Assembly (NCBI GenBank): GCA_018398765.1
Contig: JAHBMJ010004143.1
Coordinates: 10,149 to 35,884 of the forward strand
Length of the DNA stretch: 25,736 nucleotides
Origin: Chromera velia
Taxonomy: Eukaryota > Sar > Chromeraceae
Direction: 5' to 3'
Part shown: piece after piece, positions 1 to 10,686 of the stretch
How the letters are laid out: each line of letters begins with the position of its first letter
Position numbering within the stretch: the stretch's first letter is position 1
The notes under the pieces: generated by a model
What the model saw: the letters and a program-made list of their open reading frames with translations, nothing else
Databases searched by the model: none
What the model was told of the DNA's origin: nothing
Made by a program: the position numbers and the translations under genes

Positions 1-1015
1 CCCCCCCCCCCCGTCTAGTCGATTCCTTCCGCCTCTTTTCTCTCTTCCTTGATCGATTCAGTGCGTGCTTGCGTCCTTCCCTATTTGTTGAAAATGAGTA
101 AATGAATGATTTTCGAACGAAAGAACAAAAGAACAAGGAAGGACGGGAGGCAAGGAACGAAAAGTTGAATTCAATACCTAAGCGGAAGGAAGGAAGTTGA
201 ACAGGAAAGGGAAAGGGAGAAACAAGTAAGTGCCTTCCTTCTGACTTACTCGACTTTTGCCTCATCCATCTATTGTTCTGTCTCTTTTCTCTCTCTCTCT
301 CTCTTCTGCCCCGTCTCGCTGACCTGTATCTAAAACCAATGAATTTATTACCCAAAACAAAGTAAGTAAGCCTTCAGGTTTCAATATTGACAAACAAACG
401 ACGACCAGTGACTACCCTGCCTTGTCTTCTTGATCGAAGTAATGAATGACTCGGGTGGGAAAAAGGAAAGGGACTCAGGTTGGTCTGTTTGAGTTGCTGC
501 ATCGATCGAGGGATCCATCCCTAGAGTGGCTGAGAGATAAGCGAAAGACCAACAAAATGAAAACCAGTGTCACAAGGGAGACGGGAGGGTGAAAAAAGGT
601 CCAATATAAAGAAGCGACAAAGGAATGTATGTGTCATTCCTTCCGTGCTCTCTCTCTCTCTGTCTCTCTTGCTCACACTTCCTACGGACTACACAGAGAC
701 TGCCGGTCACTTACCAAGAGAGAAGGGTGTTCTTCCGAAAGCCGTGTGAACCTCTTCTTCGTTTCAAAGACGAATAGTCTTGGAGACCCGAGACGAATCG
801 AAATGACAAAAGAAAAAGGAAGGAAGGAAGAAAGAAAGAGAACGAGAAGGGGCATCATCAAAACGAAAGGAAGGTGGGGGGGATGAGGAAGAGAAAGGAA
901 GAAGAGAGGAAGCAAAGTTCTGTTCCTCTCTCTCTATCGCTTCTTTCTTTCACCACCTCCCTGCCATTCTGTTTCTCTTTCTCTTTCTCTGTGTTTCAGA
1001 ATGAATGTTTTGATG

Positions 1016-1016
<1 letters not shown>

Positions 1017-1054
<38 letters not shown>

Positions 1055-1063
1055 ACGCACACA
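1017..1063. repeat. (CA)n microsatellite
   Basis: A nearly pure CA run with small interruptions near its right end (CATACACACGCACAC), followed at once by GA-rich DNA from about 1075. Length variation is expected. Confidence 0.95.
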
Positions 1064-1853
1064 AATTAACACAAAGAGAGAGGGAGAGAGTCAGTGCTTG
1101 ACTGAATGTGAATTTCATGCACGCACGTGTCTGTAAGGAGGTTGTGATGCACGGGGGGTGGCATATATGGGAGAGCAAACAGCGACTCCTCTTCCTCCCC
1201 CCCCTGCGTGTTTGCACGCATGCGTTCGTGCAAGTAGGTTGCTGCTCTCGAAAAAAAGGTGAGAGAGAGATAGAGAGCTTTGTCTGTCTGCATTGCGTCA
1301 GTCTCCTTGACCCGGAAGTTTCATGGCGGGTGGGTGGACAGGCAAACAGACGGATGTCCAGTACGACGCTCGTTTTGTATCATGCCGCCATGCGCGTGAC
1401 AGTACACACCCGCACAATGAGTGATGAGGTGAGGTGGCGTGAGAAGAGGGCGCGAAGGTTTTCAATACAAGAAGAAGTATCGGGAAGACTGGCAGGGGGG
1501 AGGCAGAGGGATCTGCCAGGGGAAATTCAGAGAGAGAGATTACGAGGGGGGCAAACAAACGAAGCAGACAAAACACAAGGACAGAAAGAAAGAAAGAAAA
1601 AGTCCGGCTGACTGTCCCCATCTCTCTCTCTTCTCCCCGGCCTCGGATTGTCTCTTCCCTTCCCTTCCCTTCTCGTTTTTGTTGTTTGCCGGCCTTTGTG
1701 TTTGTTGTTCGATCGCGGGGAATTGGGGGTGGCATATAGGTAGGTAGGCAAGCAAGCAGGCAGGGAGGCGCCCTTCCTTTCTTCCTTCCTTTACTCCTTC
1801 GGGCCTGATGCCGCGCGCACGCAGGCACGGAAGGAAGGAAGGAAAAGACAGGA

Positions 1854-1856
<3 letters not shown>

Positions 1857-1884
<28 letters not shown>
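1857..1884. repeat. (GA)n microsatellite
   Basis: A pure GA run of about 28 bases, lying just after GGAA repeats. Confidence 0.95.
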
Positions 1885-1888
<4 letters not shown>

Positions 1889-2210
1889 GTGGATGGTTGG
1901 TTAGTCGGGACAAAGGGAGGGAGGGAGGGAGCAGGGACATCGTTTGGCCTCTTTTTGCGTCTCTGGCCTTCTGTCTGCCTGTCTGTCTGTTGTGGAAGCG
2001 AGGGTGCGTGCGTCGATCTGCCTTACCTTCACGGTTACCCTCGTTGCATGCCCTCATGCAACATCGTCTGTTGGTAGGAGAGTCAGTTGTGCATGGAGGG
2101 AAGGAGACGATTTAACGCAACAAGGAAGGATTTGAGGAGAGGAAACGCGAAGAATCCAGAAAGGGGAAGAGCCACGAGAGGAGGAGGAAGGCACCAGACC
2201 TAACAGATAA

Positions 2211-2243
2211 ATGGATAAATGGATGGATGGATGGATGGATGGA
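2211..2243. repeat. (GGAT)n tetranucleotide repeat
   Basis: Tandem GGAT units preceded by two variant GATAAAT units, so the array has a decayed left edge and a pure right part. Confidence 0.9.
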
Positions 2244-2510
2244 GGGATGAAAGTAAGCGGCAGACTCCTTTCCTTCCTTCCTGCCTGCCTGCCTGCCTCC
2301 GATGTTTTTTTGTTCTTATTCTTTGTCTCCCTTCTTCGTGTATGTGTGTATGTGTGTATGTGTGTTTGTTTGCGTCTTCTTCGTACCCCCACAGAAAGAA
2401 AAAAAGAGATAAAGAGAATTAAGTCTTCCTTGGTTGCCCCTCTTTTTCCTTCCGTCCGTCATTAGAAAGAAAAACTCGTCCGTCAGGCAATCCATCAATG
2501 TTTGATTTGT

Positions 2511-2541
2511 CTGTCAGTCAGTCTGTCTGTCTGTCTGTCTG
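2511..2541. repeat. (GTCT)n tetranucleotide repeat
   Basis: Tandem GTCT/GTCA units. It is followed at about 2586-2612 by a CT run and then by purine blocks. Confidence 0.85.
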
Positions 2542-2867
2542 CTCATTGCATGGAAGCTGTCAGTGGACACCCACCAAGCACACACACTCTCTCTCTCTCT
2601 CTCTTTCTCTCAGAGATTCAGAGAGCAAGAGAGAACGAAAGAAAGAAAAAAAGAAGAGAATGAGAGGACGCGGAACCACAATCAGTCAGTCAATAGAGAG
2701 AGACCACACGCAGCAGCAGCAGCAGCAGGAGCCAGTCCAGTCATTCGGCTCTTGCGCGTGTGCGTGCATGCGCCTTCTGTCCTCCCTTCCTTCCTTCCTC
2801 CCTCTCTTCCTTCAGGCTGTGCGGGTGGTTGGCTGGCTGGCCTCGTTTTTGAAGGTTCGTCTTTTAA

Positions 2868-2893
2868 CAAATGAATGAATGAATGAATGAATG
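2868..2893. repeat. (GAAT)n tetranucleotide repeat
   Basis: Tandem AATG/GAAT units. Similar arrays recur at 3909-3932 and 3948-3973. Confidence 0.85.
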
Positions 2894-3687
2894 AGAAAAA
2901 GCAGTAAGCAGACTCAGATGGTGGGAGAAGAGAAAAGAGAGACAGAGAGAAAGAGAGAGAAATGGAGCCATCACTTTTTTTTCTTGCCTGCCCCCTTCTT
3001 TTTTCTTTTACTCTTCGGAGAAGCCGGTGGGTCCTTTTCTCGCTGTACAAAAGATGAGAGAGAAAGAGAGGAAGTCAACGGAAGAAAAGACTTTCTGGCA
3101 CTTTGCCTCTGTTGCTTCGAAGAAAGAAGACCTTTTTTGGTTGGAGAGCATTTTGAAACTCTCCAATAAAAGGGAAAGGCGGAAGGAAACGCAAGAAACA
3201 AAAGGGAGGATTCGGGTTGGATTTGCGTCAAGTGAGTAGGAGGGAGGGGTTAAAGCAGACTTCCACAGATGCTGAATGCTTCTTTGTTTGTCTCTCTGTT
3301 TTTCCTTTGTTTTCCTTTCGTCAGTCCTCCCTTCTCTCTCTCTCTCTGTAGGGTCTTTCTTGCCTCAGCCTCATTCCTAGCTCTTCTTGGCGGGCTGACT
3401 GACGTACTGACTTTTTGTCTGCATGGGCTTGGGGCGGCCTGGGTTGGAGCTGTTTATGTTCTGTCTCTCTGTCTTTTTTTTTTCTTCTTTTTCTTCAAGT
3501 GCTCTGGAAGGAAGGTTCAAGTCAACAGAAAATGGATGAACGAGAGAGAGAGAGAGATTCTGTTGCCTGGCCTGGCCTAGTTTCATGACGGCATTTTCCT
3601 TCCTCTTCGTTGCTGTTCCCTCTCCCTCCTCCCTCCCTTCGTCTCTTTGTTCTGGTCTGTCTGACGGATGTCTTGACTGCACCTGGG

Positions 3688-3716
3688 TGTTTGTTTGTTT
3701 GTTTGTTTGTTTGTGT
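3688..3716. repeat. (GTTT)n tetranucleotide repeat
   Basis: Seven or so tandem GTTT units. Another GTTT-type array is at 4231-4271, and the complementary AAAC type is at 5645-5662. Confidence 0.9.
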
Positions 3717-5112
3717 GTTTCGATCACTCGATCGGTTTTCTTCCTGCCTTCCTCCGTGTCTGTCTGTTTGTCTGTTCATACATACGGAGGCGGAGGTAGG
3801 CAGGCTGAAAGGAAAAAGGTGACGTGGGGGTAAGTAGAGCGAGAGAGAGACACCCACTAGGCAGCTAAACAGCCAGCCAGCCAGCCATCCAGCACCCTTG
3901 AATGAAAAAAGAAGGAATGAATGAAGGAGCATGCATGCATGCAATAACTGAATGAATGAATAAATGAATGAATGTTCCGATTTTTCCTCACCCGCTGCGA
4001 TACTCTTTTCGAGGCATTAATCGTTTTTTCTTTCGACGCTTTTTCTCTCTCGTTCTTTCACTGATTGGTTTAAACGGAGATAGAACGGATAGATAAATAA
4101 GTGACCGAAGTAAGAAGGGAAGGAAGGAAGTAAGGAAAGAAGGCGGCTTAGAAAGACTGCCAGTCGGCATATCTCTTCCCTTCCCTTCCCTTCCGTCCCC
4201 TCCTTTTGCCCTGCTCTTCTCGCTTTAGATTCGTTTGTTTGTTTTGTTTGTCTGTTGTGTTTGTTTGTTTGACGGATAATCATTATTGGCAAGAAAATAA
4301 TTAATGCAGTTGGGGCGGGACGGAGGGAGGGGAGGAGGGTACGGAGGGGGTTCATGTGGAGTTTGGTCGTTTGCTGGTTCTGCATCTTGTCTGTGGTTTC
4401 GTCCTTCCCCTCCTTTCTTCCTTCCTTCCTTCTTGATTCTCCTTCCTCCTGTTCTCCCTTTTCTTTCTAATGTTTCTTCCTTCCTCGCGTTCTTTGCTCT
4501 TGCTTCCCTTCTCTCTTCGTCTCCCCTCCCCTCTCCTTTCTGTTAAGCCAAGAGTGTATGAGAAAAGTTGGCTCGCTGGCGCCAAAAGAAAGAGAGACGG
4601 CGTCAGGAATGAAAGGAAAAGGGTGAGAGAGACCCGCCGTGTGTAACAGGCAGAAGTTCTTCTTTGTTTGCCCCCCCTCCTCTTCCGTTTCCGTCTCCGT
4701 TTCTTGCCCGTCTTGTCGTGTCCTCCGTGTGCACATGAGTGAGTGAGTGAGTGAGTGACTGAACAAGTAAGTGTATGTGACTGCTCTTTGTGCTCTGCGT
4801 TCGTGTGTGGGGGGGGGAGAAAGAGGAAGGGAAAGATGATTCATGCATGAGTGAGCCAGGAGTGGCTGTCCCTGCTTTCCTTTTCTTCCGTTTCGTCTCC
4901 CCCTCTCGGTTGTTTCTTTCCTTCCGGTTGCAAAGGCCTCCCTTCCTTCCTTCCGGTTGGTTGGATGCTTGCATGCTCTGTTCTGCTCTTTCTAGCTTGT
5001 GTGAATGGAAGGAATGAGAAAGCTTTCTCGTCTCCTCCACCTCTTCTCCTTACTGTATGTCTTACGGTTCGAACGAATAGTTGTTTAGCTGATCGACCTG
5101 CTCTGCTGGCTG

Positions 5113-5134
5113 AACGTTTGACCAGACAAACGTT
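5113..5134. other. Perfect 8-bp inverted repeat (hairpin)
   Basis: The arms AACGTTTG and CAAACGTT are exact reverse complements separated by the 6-base loop ACCAGA. It lies in one of the few non-repetitive patches of the left half. There is no T-tract or other sign of a terminator. It may be chance. Confidence 0.5.
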
Positions 5135-5201
5135 TGCTGACCGCTGACTGCTGAAGGAGAGCTGATGAAGGAGTCCGGCCTCTTCATTAAGGGGGGGGGG
5201 G

Positions 5202-5202
5202 N
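5202..5202. other. Single ambiguous base in a G run
   Basis: One N interrupts a run of more than ten G followed by AAGGGGGC, so this is a homopolymer of uncertain length. Reading frames across it cannot be trusted. Confidence 0.95.
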
Positions 5203-5493
5203 AAGGGGGCACCGATGAATTCAAGGGGGGGGGCGGCGGTGAGGGACTGTTTCGGACTAGTGGATGGATAGAAACGAATTGAAAGTTCTGTTAGATATTC
5301 GATTCATTCATTCCTCTTTTGATCATTTCTTCTTTCCTTCTTCCTGCATTCGCCTTTCTTCCTTCCCTCCCTCCTTCCTTCCTTTGTGTGAAAGAAGCAG
5401 CAAACAAGAGAGGGAGGGAGGGAGAGAATCGCCTCCTGTCACTTCAATTCAGTCAGGTCAAGTGGATGAGGTCGCTTGGCTTATGTCTCTGAA

Positions 5494-5535
<42 letters not shown>

Positions 5536-5541
5536 TGTGTC
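5494..5541. repeat. Composite (CT)n(GT)n microsatellite
   Basis: A CT run passes directly into a GT run on the plus strand and is followed by CTGACCAAG. On the opposite strand the same composite layout sits in front of real acceptors in the right-hand gene, so this one could mark a plus-strand acceptor, but no good exon follows immediately. Confidence 0.9.
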
Positions 5542-5681
5542 TGACCAAGAGTGGAGGGGGTTGGAGAAAGAACGCGTGCGCTTTACTTCCCTCGCTGCGC
5601 GCGCTTTCATTCGAATTGGCGGGCAGAAAGAAAGGAAGGAAGAAACAAACAAACAAACAAACGCCCCCCATCTATTGGCAG

Positions 5682-5756
5682 AAGAAGCACGGGAAGGATG
5701 GCAGATCCCATGTTGCCGAAATTTGGGTGACAGTCGTGTGTGCGTACCGATTTGAG
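5682..5756 (+). other. Isolated exon-like island, weak
   Basis: A 75-base segment follows TTGGCAG and ends at TTTGAG with the near-ideal donor GTAAGG. It is open for 25 codons and reads as non-repetitive peptide (KKHGKDGRSHVAEIWV and so on), unlike its surroundings. The frame stays open past the donor to a TAA at about 5814. No matching upstream or downstream exon was found and the tract before the AG is a poor pyrimidine tract. It could equally be a unique intergenic patch. No function can be suggested. Confidence 0.2.
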
Positions 5757-6659
5757 GTAAGGGCCCATTGGCAGAAAAAGGATGCCCCGAACAGCAGAAA
5801 TTCGCTCAACAACTAATTGCATGCCTGCCTGCCGACCCAAGGGACCCCTTGGTGTAGTGGAGAGGAGAGGAGAGGAGAGGGGGGCAAACTCCCCAGTGGT
5901 TTTGTTAGGGGTGCATGAGTGAGGTTGTACTATGGACTTACGGTTGGAATGAAATTGAAATTAAGTAATGTGAATAAATGCACAAACAAACAAATGAGGC
6001 ACGCGGGATGTGTCTTCTTTTCCTTAAGTTCCTCCGCGTGTGTCCATCGGAGACGGAGATGCGGCATGCAGCTGGGAGGAGTAGGGAAGAGGGAAGGGCG
6101 AAAGGAAAAGAAGAGAAAAACAAAAGTTGGCTGCCTTGTGGGCTGCTCACACAAGGTCACCTAGGTTAGTGGAGTAGGCAGCTTGCTTCTTCCTTCTTTC
6201 CTTCCTTCGTGAGGTCGTTTCTTCGTGACCATGCACGGTCTTGAGAGGAATGCAAGGGAAAGGAGAGGAGAGGAGAGGAGGCCTTGCACTGTCGAACTGA
6301 AAGGTGCGGGTCTCCTCTTTCTTTCTTTCCTTTTTTCTTTCTCTCTCTCTTTGTCGGTTGGGGGCCAGACTGCACGTGCAGATCTTTTGGTCACAAGAAG
6401 AAAAATCGGACGGGTGGGGTGGAAGGGCGCCCGTCGGGAAAGAGAGAGAGAGAGAGAGAAGAAGAAGAAAAAGAAGAAGAGGGAAAGGACTGTCTCTCTC
6501 TCTGCCCCTGATGAAAAAGTCTCTGTGGTCGGTAGACCTATAAGCCAGCCCGCCAGCATGTAGACACACAGAGAAAGAGGAGGACAGATTTCAATCATCC
6601 AAAAGCGCTGTGTAGATGATAAGTCTCAATGAATGAATGAGTAGAATAAATGAATGGCA

Positions 6660-6669
<10 letters not shown>

Positions 6670-6701
<32 letters not shown>
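6670..6701. repeat. (GA)n microsatellite
   Basis: A pure GA run, followed by GGGA repeats and then by a CA-rich block at 6820-6869. Confidence 0.95.
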
Positions 6702-6703
<2 letters not shown>

Positions 6704-7250
6704 AGAGAGCCGCAGGGAAGGAGCCAAGGAGGGAGGGAGGGAGAGAGGAGATGATGCATGAAGACGAGCAGGAAGGACGACAACGGCCATTCAACGGCCG
6801 AGAATTCAAATTCGCCCACAAACACAGACACACACACAAACACATACACACACACAGACACACACACAGAGTTGATGACTCACTCGCTGTCCTGTACGGA
6901 CACGGATGCTGTGCCATTCGTCTGTCTGCCTTCATGTTGTGCATTTGCTTCCTTGGTGCAGACTTCTTTCTGCTCCCCTCCTCCATGAATTGAGAGGCGC
7001 TGCAACCGAAGGGAAGGGAAGGGAAGGGCTTGCAAGTGCGGCCCTGAAAGAGGGCTCTCTCTATCTATCTCTGTCCCCCGCCCCCCTTCCACATGCCGGC
7101 AGGCAGGCAGACGTATGCTTTGATACTTCCTCACTTGACATTCCTCCTTTCTTCCAGCCTGCTGCTGTCTGTTTGTATGTCAGCAGGTTCTTGTTCAGGT
7201 AAAATAAAATAAGATAAGATGCACATGATTCTGTCAGTAGACCGAAGGGG

Positions 7251-7272
7251 GATCGATCGATCGATCGATCGA
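7251..7272. repeat. (GATC)n palindromic tetranucleotide
   Basis: Five tandem GATC units. The unit is its own reverse complement, so the whole array is a palindrome. Shorter GATCGATC tracts recur at 9370-9385 and near 13,000-13,070. Confidence 0.95.
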
Positions 7273-7596
7273 ACTTCTTTCAACAGGAAGGGGATGAGAT
7301 GAAGGAGGAAAGCGCGTCTGATCTTCTTTTTATGCCCATGTCAGCGATGACTGCTGGTTAATTGGTTGATTGATTGATTTATGGAGGAAGGGAGGCCGAG
7401 GGTGACCGAGCTACTGGCGTGGTGGCGTACAGGGGAATGACAATTATACATTTTCCCCCCTCCTTTCCCCCCACACTTCATGCAGACAAAATTAGACTTG
7501 AAGCAAGAAAAGTGCATGGGAGGAAAAACAACCCCACACGTAATTGAAGGAAGGAAACATCCAGCGAACCCCCCACGCACACGTGGAAGGGGAAAT

Positions 7597-7623
7597 GAAC
7601 GAACGAACGAACGAACGAACGAA
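7597..7623. repeat. (GAAC)n tetranucleotide repeat
   Basis: Six or more tandem GAAC units. The complementary GTTC type occurs at 8661-8678. Confidence 0.9.
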
Positions 7624-8442
7624 GAGATGTGAGAGGAAGGGAGGGGAGTGCACGTACGGATCCAAGCTCTCCCTTCCGGAGGTGGAAGAAAGAAAATAGA
7701 AATAAATTAGGGCGATGATTTTTTTTCACTCAAGGTCGCTGCTGCCGCTGCTCATGCAGTTGGTTGGTTCTTTGATGCGTCTTGGCGGTCTGCATGCACC
7801 TGTCAGTACACACTGGCTGCATGGCGTGTGCTTATACATCCTTCCTTGTGCACGATTGGCAGCCTTCTTTTTCTTTTCGGGCGAGCTGTTCTTTTCTTAT
7901 GCCTTTTACTTTCTTCCTCTCTCCAGTCTGTCTGGCCATTTTTTTTCTTTCTCGCTGGGGGTCCTTCCTTTCGTCGAAGGGCTTCGTATGTAATGCTGCT
8001 GTCGGACGGGCATGGGGGGCAGATGAGGGAAGACAGGCAGGTGGGGGGGGGGATGGATTTCCTTCCCTTCCTCTTGCATGCAGTGTGTGCTTTTTTTGTT
8101 TGTTGTTTGTTTGCTTAAAGTTCTTTCTTGGTTATTTCTTGTCTTCGTTTTTTTTCGTCTCTCTTTTATGCTCCTCTCAAAGGGAGTAAACACTCGCTTG
8201 AACAATTGTTGCAAAAGCTGATAGACACACAGACAGACAGACAGATTGAATGACTGAAAGAAACTGAGGGACCGTCGCAAGAAAAGAAAAACCAAACTTG
8301 GAATTGAAGGTCGAAAAAATCGTTTCTTCCTTCCCTCTTTGCTGCGACAGTACTGCAGTGCATGGATGCATACACCTTCCCTCCCTCGGTCCCTCACGCA
8401 CTACAACGAAAGGGACGAAAACAAATTCAGTCTAATTGGCAT

Positions 8443-8445
<3 letters not shown>

Positions 8446-8476
<31 letters not shown>
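8446..8476. repeat. (GT)n microsatellite
   Basis: A pure GT run of about 31 bases, followed within 60 bases by GGATGCAT/GGATG repeats (8518-8555). Confidence 0.95.
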
Positions 8477-8477
<1 letters not shown>

Positions 8478-9565
8478 CCGTCTCACTCAGATTGTCCGCC
8501 CCCCCCGCGCGTCACTCGATGGATGCATGGATGGATGGGATGGATGCATGGATGAATTCAATCGAAGTGACACACCCCCCTTCCGTTGTGTCCTTCAACA
8601 GGTCCTTCGCTCCTTTCTTCCTTCCTTCCTTCCTGCAGCAGCAGGGTGTCCAACCCTTTTGTTCGTTCGTTCGTTCGTCCGTACATTGGTTCGTCATTTG
8701 TTCTTAGTTGATGAAACGAACGACACACGCTTTCGTCCTTCCTCCCTTCCTTTCTCTTCCAATCCGATGAAGGGAGGGGCGGGCGGGCTGTCCCTCACAT
8801 ACACCAACACACACGCAGACGCCAACACGCAGTGAGAGAGCCTGGGTAGGACCGAGACGAGACAGATCCATCCGTTCTCTCCGTCTCGTTAATTCCCTTC
8901 GATCGACCCTCGACGTCTCCTTCCTTTACGTGAATGGATGGAGGTGCGTCTGTTGGTTTTGCCTCCCTCCCTTCGTCTCGTCTCGTCTCGGCATTGAAGT
9001 TGCTGCAGGGTTTTCTTTCTTCTCTTCCTTTCATGCATTCATTTCATTCTTTCTTCCTTTCTGCCTTCCTGGCGGGTGGTTAGGTTGTTGTCTTCTTGTA
9101 GGCGCATGCATGGATGTTTTCTTTCTTTCTTTCTTTCTGTTTCGTCTAGCTCTCTGTCTGTTTGCTCTTCTCTTCTCTTCTGGATCGAGTATGGCCCTTC
9201 CTGTTCTTCTGATTGATCCGCCGACCGACCGACAGGTCGAAGCCGTGCACATGTCGGTGGATCGATTAACTGAACTGGCATGCATGCATGCGTGTATTCG
9301 GGCATCAATCTGCATTTAGTCACGGAACTTGCACGGTCTTGGTACGTGAGCGGTGCATTGAAGGAAAGCGGATCGATCGATCGACCGATTGGTGGTAGCT
9401 GCACGCATTACTTCTTGACTCATTCACTCATTCCTCCGATCGATCATTTGATCCTTCCTTCATTTGGTCGGTCGCGGTCGGTCGGTTGGTTGGTCTGTCG
9501 ATCTTCCTTCTCTGCTTCCCTAGTCTCTTTCTTCCTTCCTTCCTTTTCATTCTGTTAATTCCCAC

Positions 9566-9623
9566 TTGAAGATGTCGATCGAGCATGTGGCGACGTTCGG
9601 CATCTTCCTTCTAGTCTCCCTCC
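9566..9623 (+). other. Possible first coding exon, hydrophobic start, weak
   Basis: After a long TTCC-rich tract comes ATGAAGATGTCGATC-type sequence. The frame reads M(K)MSIEHVATFGIFLLVSLH, a short hydrophobic stretch like a signal anchor, and is followed by the donor-like CAT|GTACGT. The frame stays open to 9931, but from about 9818 it runs into the decayed MITE, so the full 121-codon frame cannot be an intact gene. No downstream exon was located in the mobile-element island. I rate it as a possible exon or a chance frame. Confidence 0.15.
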
Positions 9624-9817
9624 ATGTACGTACGCCGTTTACATGCAGATTTCACTCGATATTGAATGCGTGGATGCATGCTTTCACAGCGTGCATAAGT
9701 GAATTGATGTCTGGAACTGGGAATGCTGCCGAGCTTATAAGATTTTACTCAAAAATCCAGTCAAAAATCTGCTCTCATATTCTTGTGTATGTAAAAAAAC
9801 AAAATAAGAAAAAGACT

Positions 9818-10037
9818 ACCCTGCAAGAATCTAGGAATTTAAAGAGAAATTTAGGTAAAAATGTTAAGGAATTTAATAACAGGAATCTAGTAAATTTTGG
9901 AGGTCAACTTCTTATATATAAAGCACTCTAGGAAGCACTGCATGCATAATGATTGATCGAGCCTATTTTCCTATAAATTCCTTTCAACTCCGCCGTCCCC
10001 GGTAAACTTTTAGGAAAATTCTTATGTTCTTGCAAAA
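9818..10037. mobile_element. Decayed MITE-like fold-back element
   Basis: The left end CCCTGCAAGAATCTAGGAAT and the reverse complement of the right end (TTTGCAAGAACATAAGAATT) are imperfect terminal inverted repeats. The left end closely resembles the terminus of the intact element at 11837-12244 (CCCTGCAAAGACCTAAGAAT). The interior also shares GGTCAACTTCTT-like sequence with the other element's GAAGTCAGTTTCT stretch and GGAATTTA-type subterminal repeats. At about 220 bp it is roughly half the size of the other copy and is presumably deleted and mutated. It carries no transposase. The boundaries are approximate. Confidence 0.55.
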
Positions 10038-10257
10038 TATATACATACATGCAGCTAAAAGTTTTTTTTTAAGAAAAAATGTTTAGAAATCATAATAACA
10101 TAATTTGATGATTCCACCGTGATTTATCATGATTTATATATATTTATATCACAAACATATCATTACATTATAATTTATATTAGAATTATTTAAAAATTAG
10201 ATCGAGTGTCATTAATTATCGGTATAATGCGGTGCTATTACCATGTGATACCGTGTG
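10038..10257. other. AT-rich stretch without a gene
   Basis: Rich in ATATAT, TTTATA and poly-A/T, in clear contrast to the GC-balanced flanks. No open frame of note and no terminal repeats were found. It is probably the remains of older insertions. Confidence 0.6.
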
Positions 10258-10555
10258 ATGTGTTCAAGGCTAGCAGCCTACGTATAGGGTCACATGATGA
10301 ATGGAGATGCATCGGCCGTATTAAGTCCAAGGACTGTCAGATGCTAGGTCAGATGGGGCTAGAAGAGAAAGGAAGTTTCAATTAGTGTGGATCGATCTGA
10401 GTGAAGAGCAAGCAGAAGCAATTATTCTGCTGTTCAAGGTTGATCCAGCCGTAGCCCCGGCGCCCGCACATGCATGGGCGAGGTGCCTGGCCAGGGCATG
10501 CCGGAACTACTGTGTGGGACGATGTAGGACGTACCATACGACATCACAGCGGTAC
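10258..10555 (+). mobile_element. Dispersed repeat, copy 1 (open frame retained)
   Basis: Shares a long, near-identical block with 11751-12455, starting at ATGTGTTCAAGGCTAGCAGC and ending at CATCACAGCGGTA. An open plus-strand frame begins after a TAA near 10330 and runs to 10621. It includes WIDLSEEQAEAIIL, then VDPAVAPAPAHAWAR and a Cys/Arg-rich tail (CRTYHTTSQR). Copy 2 keeps the same frame, which suggests the repeat once carried coding sequence. No transposase or reverse-transcriptase motif is visible. It contains a TCAGATG direct duplication around CTAGG (about 10336-10354) where copy 2 has its insertion. The family is unknown. Confidence 0.65.
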
Positions 10556-10686
10556 ACAACACGCATACCTTTTCTTTCTTTTTCAAAGGGGAAATGCAAG
10601 GAGGATGAAGGAGTGAAATAAGTGAATGAAAGGATTGATTTGCTTGTGTTTCTGCTTTCTCCTATGCCTGTCCCCCTTGTTCTGCC

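Larger units (their letters stand above)
1..9565. repeat. Simple-repeat desert, no convincing gene
   Basis: This stretch is built from alternating blocks of polypurine and polypyrimidine DNA, mainly GGAA/TTCC, GA/CT and CA/GT runs plus tetranucleotides such as GATG, GAAT, GTTT, GAAC and GATC. Open frames exist on both strands, but they translate into repetitive Ser-Leu, Arg-Glu-Arg, Val-Cys or His-Thr peptides, as expected of microsatellites. Blocks change strand bias every 100-300 bases, so there is no single transcription direction as in the right half. It begins with a run of twelve C, which is probably a contig edge and not a telomere. I looked for acceptor-exon-donor islands and found only two weak ones (5682-5756 and 9566-9623), listed separately. 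Long introns or UTRs of an unrecognised gene cannot be excluded. Confidence 0.7.

Noticed and set aside
1-12. Run of C as a possible telomere
   Set aside because: A plain homopolymer with no telomeric hexamer or heptamer repeat, more likely a contig edge.
1108-1828. Overlapping open frames on both strands (167 and 176 codons)
   Set aside because: No splice partners, composition dominated by simple repeats, and no domain-like peptide.
9240-9300. Exon-like frame VEAVHMSVDRLTELAC after CCGACAG
   Set aside because: It runs into GCATGCATGC repeats, its donor is poor, and no partner exon was found.
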